A DNA stretch of 64,000 nt from Gonapodya prolifera JEL478 (GCA_001574975.1 KQ965838.1:103460-167459); one strand, 5' to 3'. Shown: positions 1-11,746, counted from the stretch's first letter. Numbers and translations are program-made. The notes: generated by a model from the letters alone, not told the origin.

Positions 1-395
1 TTCAGGAGAGCTTGAGCCTCGATTGGATTCGTGGAAGTCGGCACAATATGACACACAGCATTGTCAATCGCGATGGCCAGCCGGCACTTGTGAAAGAATC
101 CCGTGGCATTATGACGGGCTCATTGTGATACTGGACTTGGCGGGCTGCTGGAAACGACATGGATCGTGAAGAAGCGAATTCGCGAAGAGCTCTTGCAATT
201 CACCCCGTCCTCGATTGACGTGCTGCCATCTTTTGAGAACGTTTTCTAATGTCACCTTTGATGCACATGCCCCATTACATCCACATCTTGCTGGATGCAC
301 CACCGGTCCTTCTAATATTACCACCTGCAATCAACCATCACCGTTCACGTCCTTGCGTTCTGTTCCGTGATGGACTTCAATTTCATTCGCCTCAG
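1..395. other. Upstream region of ARP2, no first exon found
   Basis: No coding exon could be assigned here. Arp2 proteins begin with about 15 residues that include the ATP phosphate-binding strand with the DNGTG motif. No codons for that motif were found in any frame of these bases. The last bases, ending in CTCAG at 395, form a plausible 3' splice site for the ARP2 exon that follows. The first exon therefore probably lies before position 1. Confidence 0.4.
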
Positions 396-1852
396 TTTGT
401 GAAGTGTGGCTTCGCCGGGTCCAACTTTCCCGAGTCGATATTTCCGGCAGTTGTTGGACGACCCATTCTGCGTGCTGAGGAAAAAGTCGGAGATGTCGAA
501 ATAAAGGACGTCATGGTCGGGGACGAGGCGTCCGCTGTGCGGTCGATGCTACAAATGTCGTACCCTATGGAGAACGGGATTGTTCGGAATTGGGAGGACA
601 TGCAGATTTTGTGGGACTACACGTTTGAGCACAAACTCAAAATCGACCCAAGGGACAATAAAGTTCTTTTGACGGAGCCCGTTCTGAACCCAAAACGCAA
701 TCGTGAACGAATGTGCGAGGTCATGTTTGAAAAGTATGGCTTTCAAGGTGTGAATGTAGCCATCCAAGCTGTGTTGACGCTTTACGCTCAGGGTATGTCT
801 CCGCCTCCCTTAACGAGCTTATCATGACGTTTGTAACCGACTCTTGGCGCCCAATTAAGGTCTCCTCACGGGAGTGGTGGTGGATTCTGGAGACGGTGTG
901 ACACATATCGTTCCAGTGTACGATGGATACTCTCTCCCTCACCTCGTCCGCCGGTTGGACGTGGCTGGTCGCAACATCACGAACTATCTCATCAAACTGC
1001 TGCTCTTGAGAGGGTACGCCTTTAATCGCACGGCTGATTTCGAAACTGTCAGGCAACTTAAGGAGGCGGTTTGCTATGTTGGGTAAGGGCATCAAGTCTT
1101 CAATATCCATGAAATTAAATGATAGACACGTGTTTCTTTCAGCTATGACCTCCCTCTGGAGCAGAAACTCGCGACAGAAACGACTGTACTGGTTGAGACC
1201 TACACGGTAATGCAAATGCTTACGGCCCAAACTTCTTTTCAGCAAACCAGCTAACTAGCCTCAACTGCTTAGCTCCCTGATGGCCGAGTTATCAAAGTTG
1301 GATCGGAGCGGTTCGAAGCCCCTGAGGCGTTGTTCCAACCACACTTGGTTGACGTCGAGTCTCCAGGAATGGCCGGTATGTTATCTGAGAATCCGGGCGG
1401 CTCGAGAGGTTCTCATATCACACTCCTCAGAGATGCTTTTCAATGCCATTCAGGCAGCAGACATTGACGTCAGGCCGGAACTGTACAAACACATTGTTCT
1501 GTCTGGTGGATCATCCATGTACCCCGGTCTTCCAAGCCGTCTCGAGAAGGAGATTAAGCAACTGTATTTGGCAAAAGTCCTTCGGGGTGACACGTCCCGG
1601 CTCGGGGTAAGCGACCTGTCTTCTGTCCGCAACTCAACCCGTCCATTCACCGGACCGTTTTTATTGTGCATGAAGAAATTCAAAATCAAGGTCGAGGATC
1701 CCCCGCGTCGCAAACACATGGTCTTCCTTGGCGGTGCTGTGCTCGGCGATATCATGAAGGATAAAGCGAGCTTCTGGATTTCCAAAGAGGAGTGGGAGGA
1801 GCATGGTGTGAAGATGGTTGATCAGAAGCTCGGTGGACCGGGCAGGAACTGA
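396..1852 (+). CDS. ARP2: Actin-related protein 2 (Arp2/3 complex subunit), 5' partial
   Basis: Arp2 pairs with Arp3 in the Arp2/3 complex, which nucleates branched actin filaments at the cell cortex and on endocytic patches. The assembled exons are 396-792, 860-1082, 1143-1206, 1273-1375, 1431-1606 and 1676-1852, all with GT-AG borders and matching phases. They give about 377 residues, against roughly 390 for the family. Recognisable blocks run in order: [13 protein letters not shown] at the start, [20 protein letters not shown] (second phosphate loop), [16 protein letters not shown], and the Arp2-specific C-terminal [19 protein letters not shown]. The 69-nt intron 1607-1675 is in frame and would add 23 residues if retained. 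The N-terminal DNGTG strand is missing, probably on an exon outside the window. Identity as Arp2 rather than actin or Arp3 is well supported by the C-terminal block. Confidence 0.93.
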
Positions 1853-1998
1853 GCCATAGGTGGTTGTGAATTCGTTTTAATAATACCTATCGAGAGATCA
1901 GTCGTGGCGAAGGTTGAACACATATCACATGTCGCTGAGTTGGGATTGAGGAGTCTGATGACCGAATACCGATCGATCCTTGCCAAACCAAATCATTG

Positions 1999-3725
1999 AT
2001 GTCTTCACAACAAGCATCTTACGTGGTCATTGGCGCAGGCCCAGGTTCGTCACTATCCCATCTCTTCGATCTGTGTGGGGACAGAATTGCTCACCTCGTC
2101 GGTGCTTGCTCTGAAGTTGGCCTCCTCGCTGCGCTTGGGCTTGCAAAAAGAGGACATTCGGTGACCGTCTACGAGGGTAGAGAATCGCTCGACCAACGGA
2201 GGGAGGAATCATACCCGATAGGTTCACAAATGCATGGTGCGGATAACTTATTCAGTGTGCTGACTCATTCTCGTGACAGGTGTGAACCTCCGGGGGATCC
2301 GCGCCCTTCGCGATGTCGGAGGCTCTATATTAGCCTCTCGCGTGGAGGATCACGGGGAAATCATCGACTCGTTCGACATTTACTCGGGGAAGCGCAGAGT
2401 AGCTCAAGCCGTGGCAGGAACGATACGCTCACAAACGCGCTTCGCGGTCACCAAGGCAATTTACGACGAGTGTGTTGCGTTCGAGGCGTCCAAGGGGCCT
2501 GAAAGTAAGGGTGGGGTAAGGGTTGTCTTTGGAAAGAAGCTGGACCGGTTCGAGGTCGTTGAGGATGGGACCACGGCGGGCAGGCTACATTTCTCGGACC
2601 AAGTGGTTGATCTTCCTGTTGGAGTCCGGGTCGTGGCCGCTGACGGGGGTGGTTCCATCGTGAGGAGATGCTTCGTCGAAGCGACCAAGGGGAAAGAGAA
2701 TGAAATCAAGGAAACACTCGTACCGTGGAATGTCAGCTTCAGAGTGATGTTTTGTGGTACGTACACAATGGTAGGGAGCTAACTTGTTCACGGGCTCACA
2801 GTGGTGAATGTTGCACGGGAACAGATAAATCCCCCCTTTCATATCTCGACCCGAAAATTCACTATATCATGAGCGGAGTCTATGTTGCAGTGAGTGTTTG
2901 GTCGGAAACCGTGTTATTTTACCCATATTCATATTGTACATGGGCAATAGGTCTCAGGGTCGTCCTCGGATCCTTGGACGTTCGCTCTATCGTGTCGCCC
3001 TGGGGCACCTCACCACGACCTGTTCCATCTTCATACCGACTCTCCGACGCCTGCTCAGATTGAAGAACTTCGTGCACACCTGCGGAAAGCGTGTCCGCTG
3101 ACAGCAGAGCGACTCGATGATCACATTTCTGAGGAAGAGTTGCGAGCGTTCTTTGGAAGGAGGATATTCACGGGCAACCTGGTACATATTTCGAGGTGCG
3201 ACTATAATGGGTGGGTCGTGATGCTTGGGGATGCGGCGCACGCTTTGTTTCCGCCAACAGGGGAGGTGAGAGAAGCTGCGGGATTTTTTTCCCTTACTAT
3301 GGACTCTTTATTAAGCATAAGGTGGTCTCTAGGGTATAAATTCTGGTCTTGATGACGTCCACGCACTCATGTCGGCGATTGACGCAACATCTTCGGGTGC
3401 TTCCGTCTCACCATTCTCACACTATGCGACAAACCGACAACCCTCGGTCGATGCCCTCCACTCCATCGCTCGGGACATTTGGCTGTCTCAAAGTGGTTCC
3501 ACCGCTGATAAGATCGTCTCAATGGGGTCGAACATTCTATTCAATGTGTTTTCTCACGATAAGAGCAAGCCGACAGAAGCCGAGTTACGGTATGGACCAC
3601 CTGCAAAAGATGCATTGCTAGAGTATCCCGAGGTGTGGAAACGCCATTTGGAGAATGTGGGGGGGTACAGAAGAGCGTTGCGCTGGATTGCGGCACCATT
3701 TGGGCATGTGACGGCAGACCAGTAG
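1999..3725 (+). CDS. FAD-dependent monooxygenase (PHBH / kynurenine monooxygenase-like)
   Basis: This is a flavoprotein aromatic-ring hydroxylase-type enzyme of the UbiH/PHBH fold, expected to use FAD and NAD(P)H. Six exons (1999-2044, 2117-2221, 2280-2756, 2825-2889, 2951-3265, 3333-3725) sum to 1401 nt, or 466 residues, usual for the family. The N-terminal FAD-binding motif VVIGAGPVGLLAAL is created across the first splice junction. The second FAD motif, WVVMLGDAAHALFPPTGEG, and the following GINSGLDDVHAL also match the family. The acceptor of the fourth exon is the least certain junction: position 2824 keeps the conserved block LDPKIHYIMSGVYVA in frame, whereas the alternative at 2801 leads to a stop. 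No transmembrane anchor is evident. Kynurenine 3-monooxygenase is one possibility, but substrate cannot be assigned. Confidence 0.85.
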
Positions 3726-3892
3726 TGGACATACTTAGCACACTGAGAATATCTCATTTCACCGACACTGTTTTAACTATTACATGTACTCTTTCTCGTC
3801 TTTGACGTACACTTGTTGGGTGCCATGCTTGGCCACAGCAACTGTGGTCAATTCAGAGTGAAAGGAGAAAGCTGAAAGCTTCACCCCGATCG

Positions 3893-5435
3893 ATGCCAGA
3901 CGTATCGACTGCGATGACGCCGAGTGATGGAGAGAAGGGCGCAGATGCCGCGAGGAAGAAGAAGGGACAGCCCAGCAGGAAGGGGAAGAAGGCGTGGGCA
4001 AAGAACATCGACATCACGGACGTCGAATCTGCGCTCGACGACTTGAGGACGGACGAGAGGGTTCACGGGTGCGTTTTTTGGACCACCTGTTCCATTTTTC
4101 TCGCCCCACATATCTCTTACATCTCTCACCGCAATGCTGTAGCGGCCGGCTCTCTTCCCTCCCAGACTCGGCTCTGTTCTCCGTCGACAAGTCGGGCGAC
4201 ACGGCCACCGTAGTTTCTCTGGCAAAGGCCAAGAAGCGTCTAAGAATAGACGAGATTCTCACACCGGACTCCAAAATCCCGGGTGTATCCTCTCGGGCAA
4301 GAGCCAGAGGGGAGCTCAACTCTGAACAACGAGCTCTCGCCAAAAAGAAGCGTGAAGCCTCAAAGACATGGGCGGAGCTTGTCGAGCGGAAACGGAGAAA
4401 GCTTGAGAATGGAAAAGCGCTGGTCCAACGGCGTCCGGGCAAAGGAGCCTCTGTGGAACCCATCTGGACCGTTTTGGACACTGTCGCCACTGCCCCCACC
4501 CCCGAAGCCGCATCTCCCCCAGCTCTGGAATTCATCCCCCCCGCCGTTGTTCCCAAACGCCCCTCTACTCTGTACATCCCCCCAATCCAGCAGGTCGCTC
4601 TCTCCACGTTGCCCCACCCCGGTGCCTCTTACAACCCCACGTTCGAAGACCACCAGGAGGCCTTGCGTGAAGCCGTCACTGTCGAAGAGGAGAAGGCGCG
4701 CAAGCGGCGCGAGGCGGAAGAGAGAGCTGGAGGGCCTAACAGGGCCGGAAATGTTGAAAGACGCAACGCGATGCCTGGAGAAGAGGAGGTCGACGGGAGT
4801 GACGAAGATGAAGAGGAGGAGGAGGAGAAGGAGGGCAGCGAGGTGGATGATGGAGATGCGGACGTGAAAAAGAAGGAACCAAAGCGGAAGACTCGGCAAG
4901 AGCGGAACCGAGAAGCGCGCCGAAAAGAAATTGAGCGTGAAGAGGCCGCACGGAAGGAGGCGAAGAAACTCGAAAAACAACTGAAGAAGTGAGAGCTGCA
5001 ACTGGTTCAATCTCTTTGTCTACCACATTTCACGCGACATCGTGCAGCCTCCCGAACATCGTGGCTTCGCTTCCCCGCACTGGCCCTACTGATCCGGCGC
5101 AGGCCCCGTCCAAACCTTCCAAACCTCCCCGCCTTGGACCCCACCGCGCCGAACCTCCCGTGGCCCGTGTTCTCTTGACCGAGGAACTCCCCGACGCGCT
5201 GCGCAAGCTGCAGCCCGAGGGGAACCTGTTGGAGGATATGGCTACCTCCATGTTTGCCAAAGGGGTGATGGAGCGCAGAATATACAAGCAGAATGGGGCG
5301 GGAAAGTTCACAGGCAAGGGTGGCAAGAACACGAGGAAGGAGGTGGGTGGTGAACAGGATTTCTCCAGAATCGCAACTTATTGTGTGATGGTTTTGTTGC
5401 AGTTCGAGACGCACACGTACAAACGCTTCCAGTAG
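3893..5435 (+). CDS. NOP53: Ribosome biogenesis protein Nop53 (GLTSCR2 family)
   Basis: Nop53 is a nucleolar factor of late 60S subunit assembly that recruits the exosome-Mtr4 machinery to 27S/7S pre-rRNA. Exons 3893-4068, 4143-4988, 5048-5342 and 5403-5435 sum to 1350 nt (449 residues) and join in frame. The N-terminus carries KAWAKNIDITDVE, close to the family's conserved start. The middle is highly charged: Glu/Asp runs near 4800-4860 and Lys/Arg/Glu coiled coil near 4870-4985. The C-terminus contains LLTEELPDALRKLQPEGNLL, the most diagnostic block of the family. A 33-nt terminal exon encodes the basic tail FETHTYKRFQ. Without splicing, the frame appears to stop at 4992, so an unspliced ORF call would truncate the protein and lose the diagnostic domain. 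The gene sits 167 nt after the monooxygenase and converges with RNASEH2C. Confidence 0.9.
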
Positions 5436-5612
5436 ATACCGACACGAGAAGACTCCATCTGCCGTGTCCGGCATACGCCGCCAGGGATTTGCAGCAACAC
5501 TGCATCATCATCAAACATATCTGTTTCGAATTCGTTATATTACATGACATTGGTTGGAAAATAATCTCTATGACAGTCTCCACATTGCAGACTCCATCTA
5601 CCGCACGACCAT

Positions 5613-6306
5613 TCATTGTCCCACTGCCCCCGGATCAACATGCTCGTGCAGCTTTCGCGCCAACTCGCACCAGTCGCCCACCCTCGCGTAAGGGTCTGTG
5701 AGCATCCCGGGGGCCTCGTCGTGGCCCCACACGACGATCCCGTCGAACGTCCGTAGAGCCAGGTGCTGCTTCGCAGGGGCCGTGTCATCTGTTTCATCCA
5801 TTTGTGAGTCATCGCGTGCACGGCGCCGCGAAGGTGAAGGCTGGGTGGGGCGGGCGGGCGAGTCGTAGAGGACGAAGCCTGTGTGGGGTTGGGGTGGTGA
5901 GACGCGCGATACCGCAAGAGGGTAGGAGATGGCCACACAAAAGCTTACCTTTGTAGCCTACTGGTACTTTGACTTTACGCCCTTTGAGCAGTCTTCCCCG
6001 GAACACGGTCTCCAGTGTCCCCTCGTGAGAATCTTTACCGTCCTGCTTCGCGCTTCCACCATCCTTGCCAGCCGGCGATCCCTCCTGAGCACCTTCACCC
6101 GACGCAGCACTGGCGCCGTCTTTTCCTCCTTCAATCGCCAGTTTCCTCTCCTCCACCTTTTCGCCTTCGTCCCCGTCCACCCTCTCTACCACGAGGAACC
6201 GCTTCACTTCTGTGGGGCCGTCGTAGTTGATTCTACAAGGGAGGAGGTGGATGGTCGTGGGTGGAGCGCGAGCGAGGCTTGCGGGGGGGATGTGAACGGA
6301 GTTCAT
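5613..6306 (-). CDS. RNH203: Ribonuclease H2 subunit C
   Basis: This is the small non-catalytic subunit of heterotrimeric RNase H2, which removes ribonucleotides and RNA-DNA hybrids in the nucleus. Two exons, 6306-5949 and 5878-5613 (minus strand), give 207 residues. Family landmarks are visible: HLLPCRINYDGPTEVKRF near residue 15, FRGRLLKGRKVKVPVGYKG before the splice site, and the strand FVLYD after it. A Trp/Asp-rich C-terminal strand (FDGIVVWGHDEAPG) and the terminal helix DWCELARKLHEHV follow. The acidic linker of about 60 residues between the first two blocks is longer than in yeast Rnh203. The start at 6306 was chosen because it directly precedes the first conserved strand. The ORF stays open upstream to 6384 but that extension is not family-like. 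The gene is divergent from the kinase-LRR gene, 230 bp apart. Confidence 0.8.
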
Positions 6307-6536
6307 AGCGCGTTGGGAGTTGATTTGGGGGAATGGGTGGCCAGTTGGGAGGGATGTGGAGGGAGTGCAGCGCTTTGATGGCAACAGGCGTGATGGCGGG
6401 AGGAAAACGCTTGGAAAACAAGTGCTTCACTTGGGGTGTTGGCCAGGTGAAACCGACACCACCGAGTGCCTCCGTAGTCCACAGTTGCCGCATACCTTTC
6501 GTTGGATTGCCTGATTGGGTATCTGCCAGATACACA

Positions 6537-9500
6537 ATGCTTTCGACTGCACAGCCCCAGCCCATTGCCAATCCAGCGATTCCAGCGATTCCATTCCATG
6601 ACCTTATTCCCGGCTCCCGGGATTGGATGGTGAGTTCCACAGCAGCACTTGGTATCGGTTTCTTTGCCGACTTCTCGCCCACAGACAAAAAAAGAGCACG
6701 TGGAGATTTCAAGCGACGTCCTCGGAATTGGTGGCTATGGGATCGTGTACAAGGGTGTATGGCGGTTCGGGAAAGTGCCACTCGCCATTAAAAAACTACG
6801 GGATTCCGCGGGGTACAGTCGGGAAGTGCAAGAGGTGAGTTGAACTGAATCGAATCTTTGGATTCAAGTACGTGCGTTACAAAAGCGAGAATCTTGCAGA
6901 ACTTTTTGAACGAAGTCGAAGTTTGGTGGAAGTTGAAACATCAAAACGTTCTCCCTCTGCTCGGCGCTTGCATTGACGATCCGAACGAGCCCTTCATGCT
7001 GTCACCCTTGATGGAGAACGGCAGCGTAATGGAGTATCTTTACCGCCACCCTGAAGCAAACACACCACGGAGAAAGCTTCAGTTGCTTATGGATATTTGC
7101 GGTGCGATGGATTATCTCCACGAGCACGGAATTGTGCATACGGAGTGAGCTGTAAATGGGATATGTCAACTTTGGATGTTTCGTCACCGTGTTTGTCTCA
7201 ATAGTTTGAAGCCCAACAACATGCTTGTCGATAAACAGGGCAGGTTGTTCATCACTGACTTTGGATTTGCGAAGGTATGTGAGGTTCGGCAACGTTTGTC
7301 TCATAATGAAACCAAACTCGCCACAGGTTAAGGTGAGGACGCCCGATCTTTGAGATCTCCCAATACCTTCATACTACATTTGCGAATCAAAGGACTCTGC
7401 CGTGTCCGGAACTCGAGTAGGAACAGGTAGGTTTCGCGAATCAATCCACCATTGCTAGGTCCAAGCAGCGGGACGTTCTATTTCAGGCAGCTACATGCCA
7501 CCGGAGCGACTGGCTCTTTGGTTCTGGAACTCGCCAGTCACACATAACGTGTCGACCCGAGGTGAGTGATGCATTATGCTTGGATCACGGTAACTTGGAC
7601 AACAGCTCACCATCAAATAGCGGGGGATATTTACTCGTTCGGCATATCTCTCTATGAAATCTGGAGCCGCCAGCCTGCATTTCAGTGGAGCACGCGAAGC
7701 CCTGAAGAGCAACAGGCGGTGTATAGCGGCATTATCGGTGGAACGCTGCGCCCGGACACGACGCTCGTCAGCGACATGCCACAGGAACTGCAACTTCTGA
7801 TGAAGCAATGCTGGGCTGCGGTGAGTTTGCGCAAAAGTCCTGGGACATGCAACTGTCGTACATTCTTTCGCGCGATCAGAATCCCGACTCGCGACCGAAA
7901 GGGTTTGGTGTACTCTTTGACGCCATCAGCAAACTTCTGTAAGTGGAGCGTGCTCATGGGATTCAACTGCGATGACAGCATGTCAATAATATTTTATAGT
8001 GAAGCGCTTCCCGAGGAGCCTGTGTTTCTTCTTCAGACATCTAGTAGTGTGAACACCGTCCCGGCTATGATGGAAACACAAAATCCACCGAAATGGCGGG
8101 AGTTGACCCCGGATGAGAAACGACTCCCTCCCGAAATTCAAGAGGCCATTCTCTCTTTGTCCAATGGGTCTCCACTTGAGCTTGACCTTTCAGGTGAAGT
8201 ACTGCGCAGACAACTTGACGCTTGACAACTGACTTTGTGTTCCTTAGCAAAATTTGTCCCACATGAGACTTTGCAAGCTGAGCAACTCGCACTTGCCGCG
8301 TTTGAGGCTTGTTGGTAGCAACTGCAATTTGTGATCCGTTTACCCCTGTTATACTCAATGGTGTTGCAGGGAACGTTGTATTCCAAAAGCGGATCGTGGC
8401 AATGCGTCAAAATCCCAAGCCGCTTCTCGCCTTTGAGGTTATTGCTCAAGACAATGAGCGGCGCCGTGTTGATTTAGAGAACAATAGAGCAAAGGAAGAA
8501 GGTAAATCAAGCGTTGTTTGATTTCATTCTTCGCCGTTTCATTTGGAAAACTCTCTGTGCAGTCGAGAGAAGGCACAACCTAGACGATGCTACTATGGCT
8601 ACGCGATTACGACCGCTCTGTGATGCATTGAGCGCGAACAGATCGTTGCTTGTTCTAAACTTTGCATGTGAGAACACTCTTCTGTGATATCGCTTTCTCG
8701 TTGTCATTATACTATTGCCAAAAGACAACCGGATCACTGATCCTGGAATGAGAGTCTTTGCTGATGTCTTACGGCGAAATGGAGCGCTCAGATCTCTAGA
8801 CTTGAGCCGTGAGATGTCCCGCCTTGATATGAGCTCCACCAGTTGTTTCACATCCATTTCGTTTCACAGGAAACAAAATCTCGGGTGAAGGTGGAGCGTC
8901 GTTGGGAGATGGTCTCCGTGCAAACATGTGCCTGTCGGTGCTAGATCTGAGCAGTAATGCACTTGGTGACAGTGGGGCACGTTGGATTGCGGAAGCGCTG
9001 AAAGAAAATTCGACCCTTTCAGAACTTAACTTGGGCGGTAAGCCTTTATTTCAAATATCTCCAGGCACAAATATCTCAGACTCTCGCTCCTCCGACCTAA
9101 GGATGTGGCATTGGTAATGAAGGCTCGAAAGTCTTGGGCGAGGCGTTAAAGTTGAATAAGGGGCTTAAGGCACTTCGCATTGAAAGTGCGTCGACGTAAC
9201 TCCAAGCAGGTGTCTCCTCTGACTTTTAGCGATTTTGGTCATAGGGAATCGAATTGGAGATGCCGGTCTGGTAGCTTTAATCGATGCTATCACCATGTGT
9301 AGAATGGAATCACTCTCGCTTTCAAATCAGCAGTCAAGTGAGTTTTTAAAATGGCAGACTTGCGTTTACCCCACTGCTCATTGTTGTGCAGGTATTGGAT
9401 CTGAAACCATCGAAGCCATCGCGGAATCTTTGAGTCGGACAAATCTTAAAACTTTCAAATTTAATGGTGGCTGTTATCGTTTTCTTTGCTTTCTTCTGCT

Positions 9501-10365
9501 TCTGATGACTTCAATTCACCTTGGTAGTAATGGAGATCGGCGATGACGGCGCCAGGGCTTTTGCGCTTGCTTTGAAAAGCAACAAAACTATTGAAAACTT
9601 GCACCTCGAACGTAGGTGGCAGCAAATATCAGTGTGCTTGCCTGAAGGTGTCAAAACCCATATTCCCCTTCAAAGTTAACAAAATTGGGAGCGGCGGAGC
9701 CGTTCACTTGGGGGAAATGCTACGAAATAACGAAACGTTGCAAAAGCTGTTTCTGCACCGTGAGTGTGGTCTTGCATGTGTTCGCTACTGCATAGTGGAA
9801 GATCCCACCCCCACCATGACCCCCCCAGGTAACAACATTCGCCCAACTGGAGCGCGTGCAATTGGGGAAGCACTTGCGTTCAACACGCGTCTGTCAATAC
9901 TGGACATCAGAGGTACGAATGACCAAGGATTCTCTCCCACTGGGCCTAATTGACACTCGCGCGTAGAAAATTCAATTGGAGGCGTCCTTCCTGACTCGGG
10001 TGAGACTGGTGGGTATTGTTTCCCATTTGATATGGAATGCGAACAATTTGTGACCTGAATGGTTGCTTCAGACGAGCACACGGGCATTCACTGTATCGCA
10101 GATGCCCTAAAGGCGAATGGAACACTTCAATACCTTGGAATTTTTGGTAATTAAATGGCTGCTGCTCGCTTTGCATTGTTTATAACCTTACGCCTACGCA
10201 GAGTACGATATGAAACCGGAAATGACAAAATACGTACAAGTGAGTACGAAACACAGTTGGGTCGATAGTGCCTCTAACGAAGTCACATATAAGGATGTTA
10301 TTGAAAGCGCTAATCGAACTTGCACAATTTTTGATGATGAAAGTCAAATACTTGATGTAATTTAG
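6537..10365 (+). CDS. Protein kinase (TKL-like) fused to C-terminal ribonuclease-inhibitor-type LRR array
   Basis: The first ~330 codons encode a protein kinase. The glycine loop is GIGGYGIVYKG (exon 6685-6834), with the ATP lysine in LAIKK and a catalytic loop HTDLKPNN formed across the 7144/7205 junction. The DFG motif is in ITDFGFAK (7205-7274), and the activation segment ends in GTGSYMPPERL. The HRD arginine is replaced by Thr, but the catalytic Asp and the Asn are kept, so activity is possible. A linker of about 120 residues leads to nine or so leucine-rich repeats of the NLR/RNI type (consensus about LxxNxIGxxGAxxLAEALKxNxTLxxLxL), roughly 8563-10150. Every LRR junction checked is a phase-1 intron. 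The last exon ends at TAG 10365. Kinase-then-LRR is the reverse of plant receptor kinases, and no signal peptide or membrane span is seen, so an intracellular sensor is inferred. The exon edges around 8285-8370 are the least certain. Confidence 0.8.
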
Positions 10366-10502
10366 TGTAACGTAGTGCGAAGTCAAGTACTCGTGGACCT
10401 CTCAAAAGATACATCGACCCAAGAGCACCTTGAAGGTTGGTGTAAAAATGAAGGTGCAAAATCAGAACTTTTTCAAAGGCCGGCTCCCGGGCGTCTCAAA
10501 CG

Positions 10503-11162
10503 ATGTATCGTCCCACACGCATTCCTTCAATGACGTCGCTTTTACTCCCGAGGAGGGCAATCTTGGGATCCTGGGATCTTGGAGAGCATGGCGGCGTGGA
10601 ATCGCGATTGAAGAAGTCTCAACCGATCCCCTCTTTATCTCCACCATCACATGCACGCCGACGGCTCTTTTCCTCACTTCCGTCACCTCTGCGTCAGGAG
10701 GCTTTTCTTGAGCCATCCTCGAGGCAACCGCAATCCTCACTTGGGAGTGTCACTCCCCAAAACTCGTCACCCCTCAACCCCACCTCGACGGAAGCAATCC
10801 CCGCCTCCTGTCTCGCGCTTCTCTCCAAAGATACAAATTTGTACGCCATCGCTGAGATACGGGGCCGGCCGTACCACGTACACAAGAACGACGTGGTTGT
10901 ACTGGACAGGGCGAACGATTTGAGGGTGGGAGATGTCATACGCCTGGATACGGTTACGGAAGTCGGTGGCGACAACTACGTGCTGCAGGGGAAACCGTTC
11001 GTTCAAAACGATTGGATTGACATTCAGTGTGTGTGTCTTGAACACACTACAGGGCAGCCCATGCTCATCAAGAAGCAGCGGCGGAGGGGCCAGAGAAAAG
11101 TTGTCATCAACGAACAGCATGTAACTCTGCTCAGAGTTAGTAAGCTAGTTGTTAAAGCATGA
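10503..11162 (+). CDS. Mitochondrial large-subunit ribosomal protein bL21m
   Basis: This single-exon gene encodes 219 residues. The C-terminal half (about residues 105-215) is a bacterial-type L21 domain. It starts at LYAIAEIRGRPYHVHKNDVV, contains DLRVGDVIRLDTV, and ends with the basic loop KKQRRRGQRK followed by HVTLLRVSKL. The first ~100 residues are rich in Ser, Pro and Arg with few acidic residues, as expected for a mitochondrial presequence plus variable extension, so the protein should act in the mitochondrial ribosome (yeast counterpart Mrpl49). Its lack of introns contrasts with neighbouring genes. The start at 10503 gives the arginine-rich leader MYRPTRIPS. A later start at 10527 is also possible. 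The stop lies at the edge of the repeat-rich island. Confidence 0.87.
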   Translation: MYRPTRIPSMTSLLLPRRAILGSWDLGEHGGVESRLKKSQPIPSLSPPSHARRRLFSSLPSPLRQEAFLEPSSRQPQSSLGSVTPQNSSPLNPTSTEAIPASCLALLSKDTNLYAIAEIRGRPYHVHKNDVVVLDRANDLRVGDVIRLDTVTEVGGDNYVLQGKPFVQNDWIDIQCVCLEHTTGQPMLIKKQRRRGQRKVVINEQHVTLLRVSKLVVKA

Positions 11163-11746
11163 GCATGTAGCTTTCTCGTGTATGCACGTAATGTGGACGC
11201 AATGTGGACACCCGGATTGTTCTGAACTAAAAGGGAGAAGTGAAACGCATCTCTTGGTGACTTGGATTGTGTCATCCGACGTGGTATGGCTGAGAAAGGG
11301 TAAGCCGAGACATAAATATCTCCATGGAACTCATCCTCCCAACTTGTCATTCAAATAGGGCATTGTCTATTTAAGCGTTATCATTGAATGCTTCTATTTT
11401 CTCAATTTACCTGATTTTTCTTCTCAAATGCTGACCCCTCGTGCCCTCACGAACAAGCGAAATGCGAATCCGCCGTCTCCCTTCCAGTGCACACGATACT
11501 GCCAGGGCGTCTTTCACACGTTTTTGTGAGCATTCTAAGCACCAGACGCGGTACCTGGGTTTGTCCTCAAGGACAGTCTTTCTCGTTCTGCACGTGGTGC
11601 AACATCGAGTTCAAAACACTTGCACCGACACACACATCCAGAATATCCAGAGCGACAGGAGGTTTTGACGAGGCTCACTCTCACTCAGTCTAAGGATGAC
11701 AGGGTACACTTGGATATATAGACCTAATGGCGGCTGTCACCTTCCT

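Noticed and set aside
4014-5474. Long minus-strand open frames of 155-216 codons (4014-4607, 4360-5010, 5007-5474)
   Set aside because: They are antisense to the NOP53 exons, whose family motifs and splice joins are clear. Their Leu/Phe/Ser-rich translations reflect the charged codons on the other strand.
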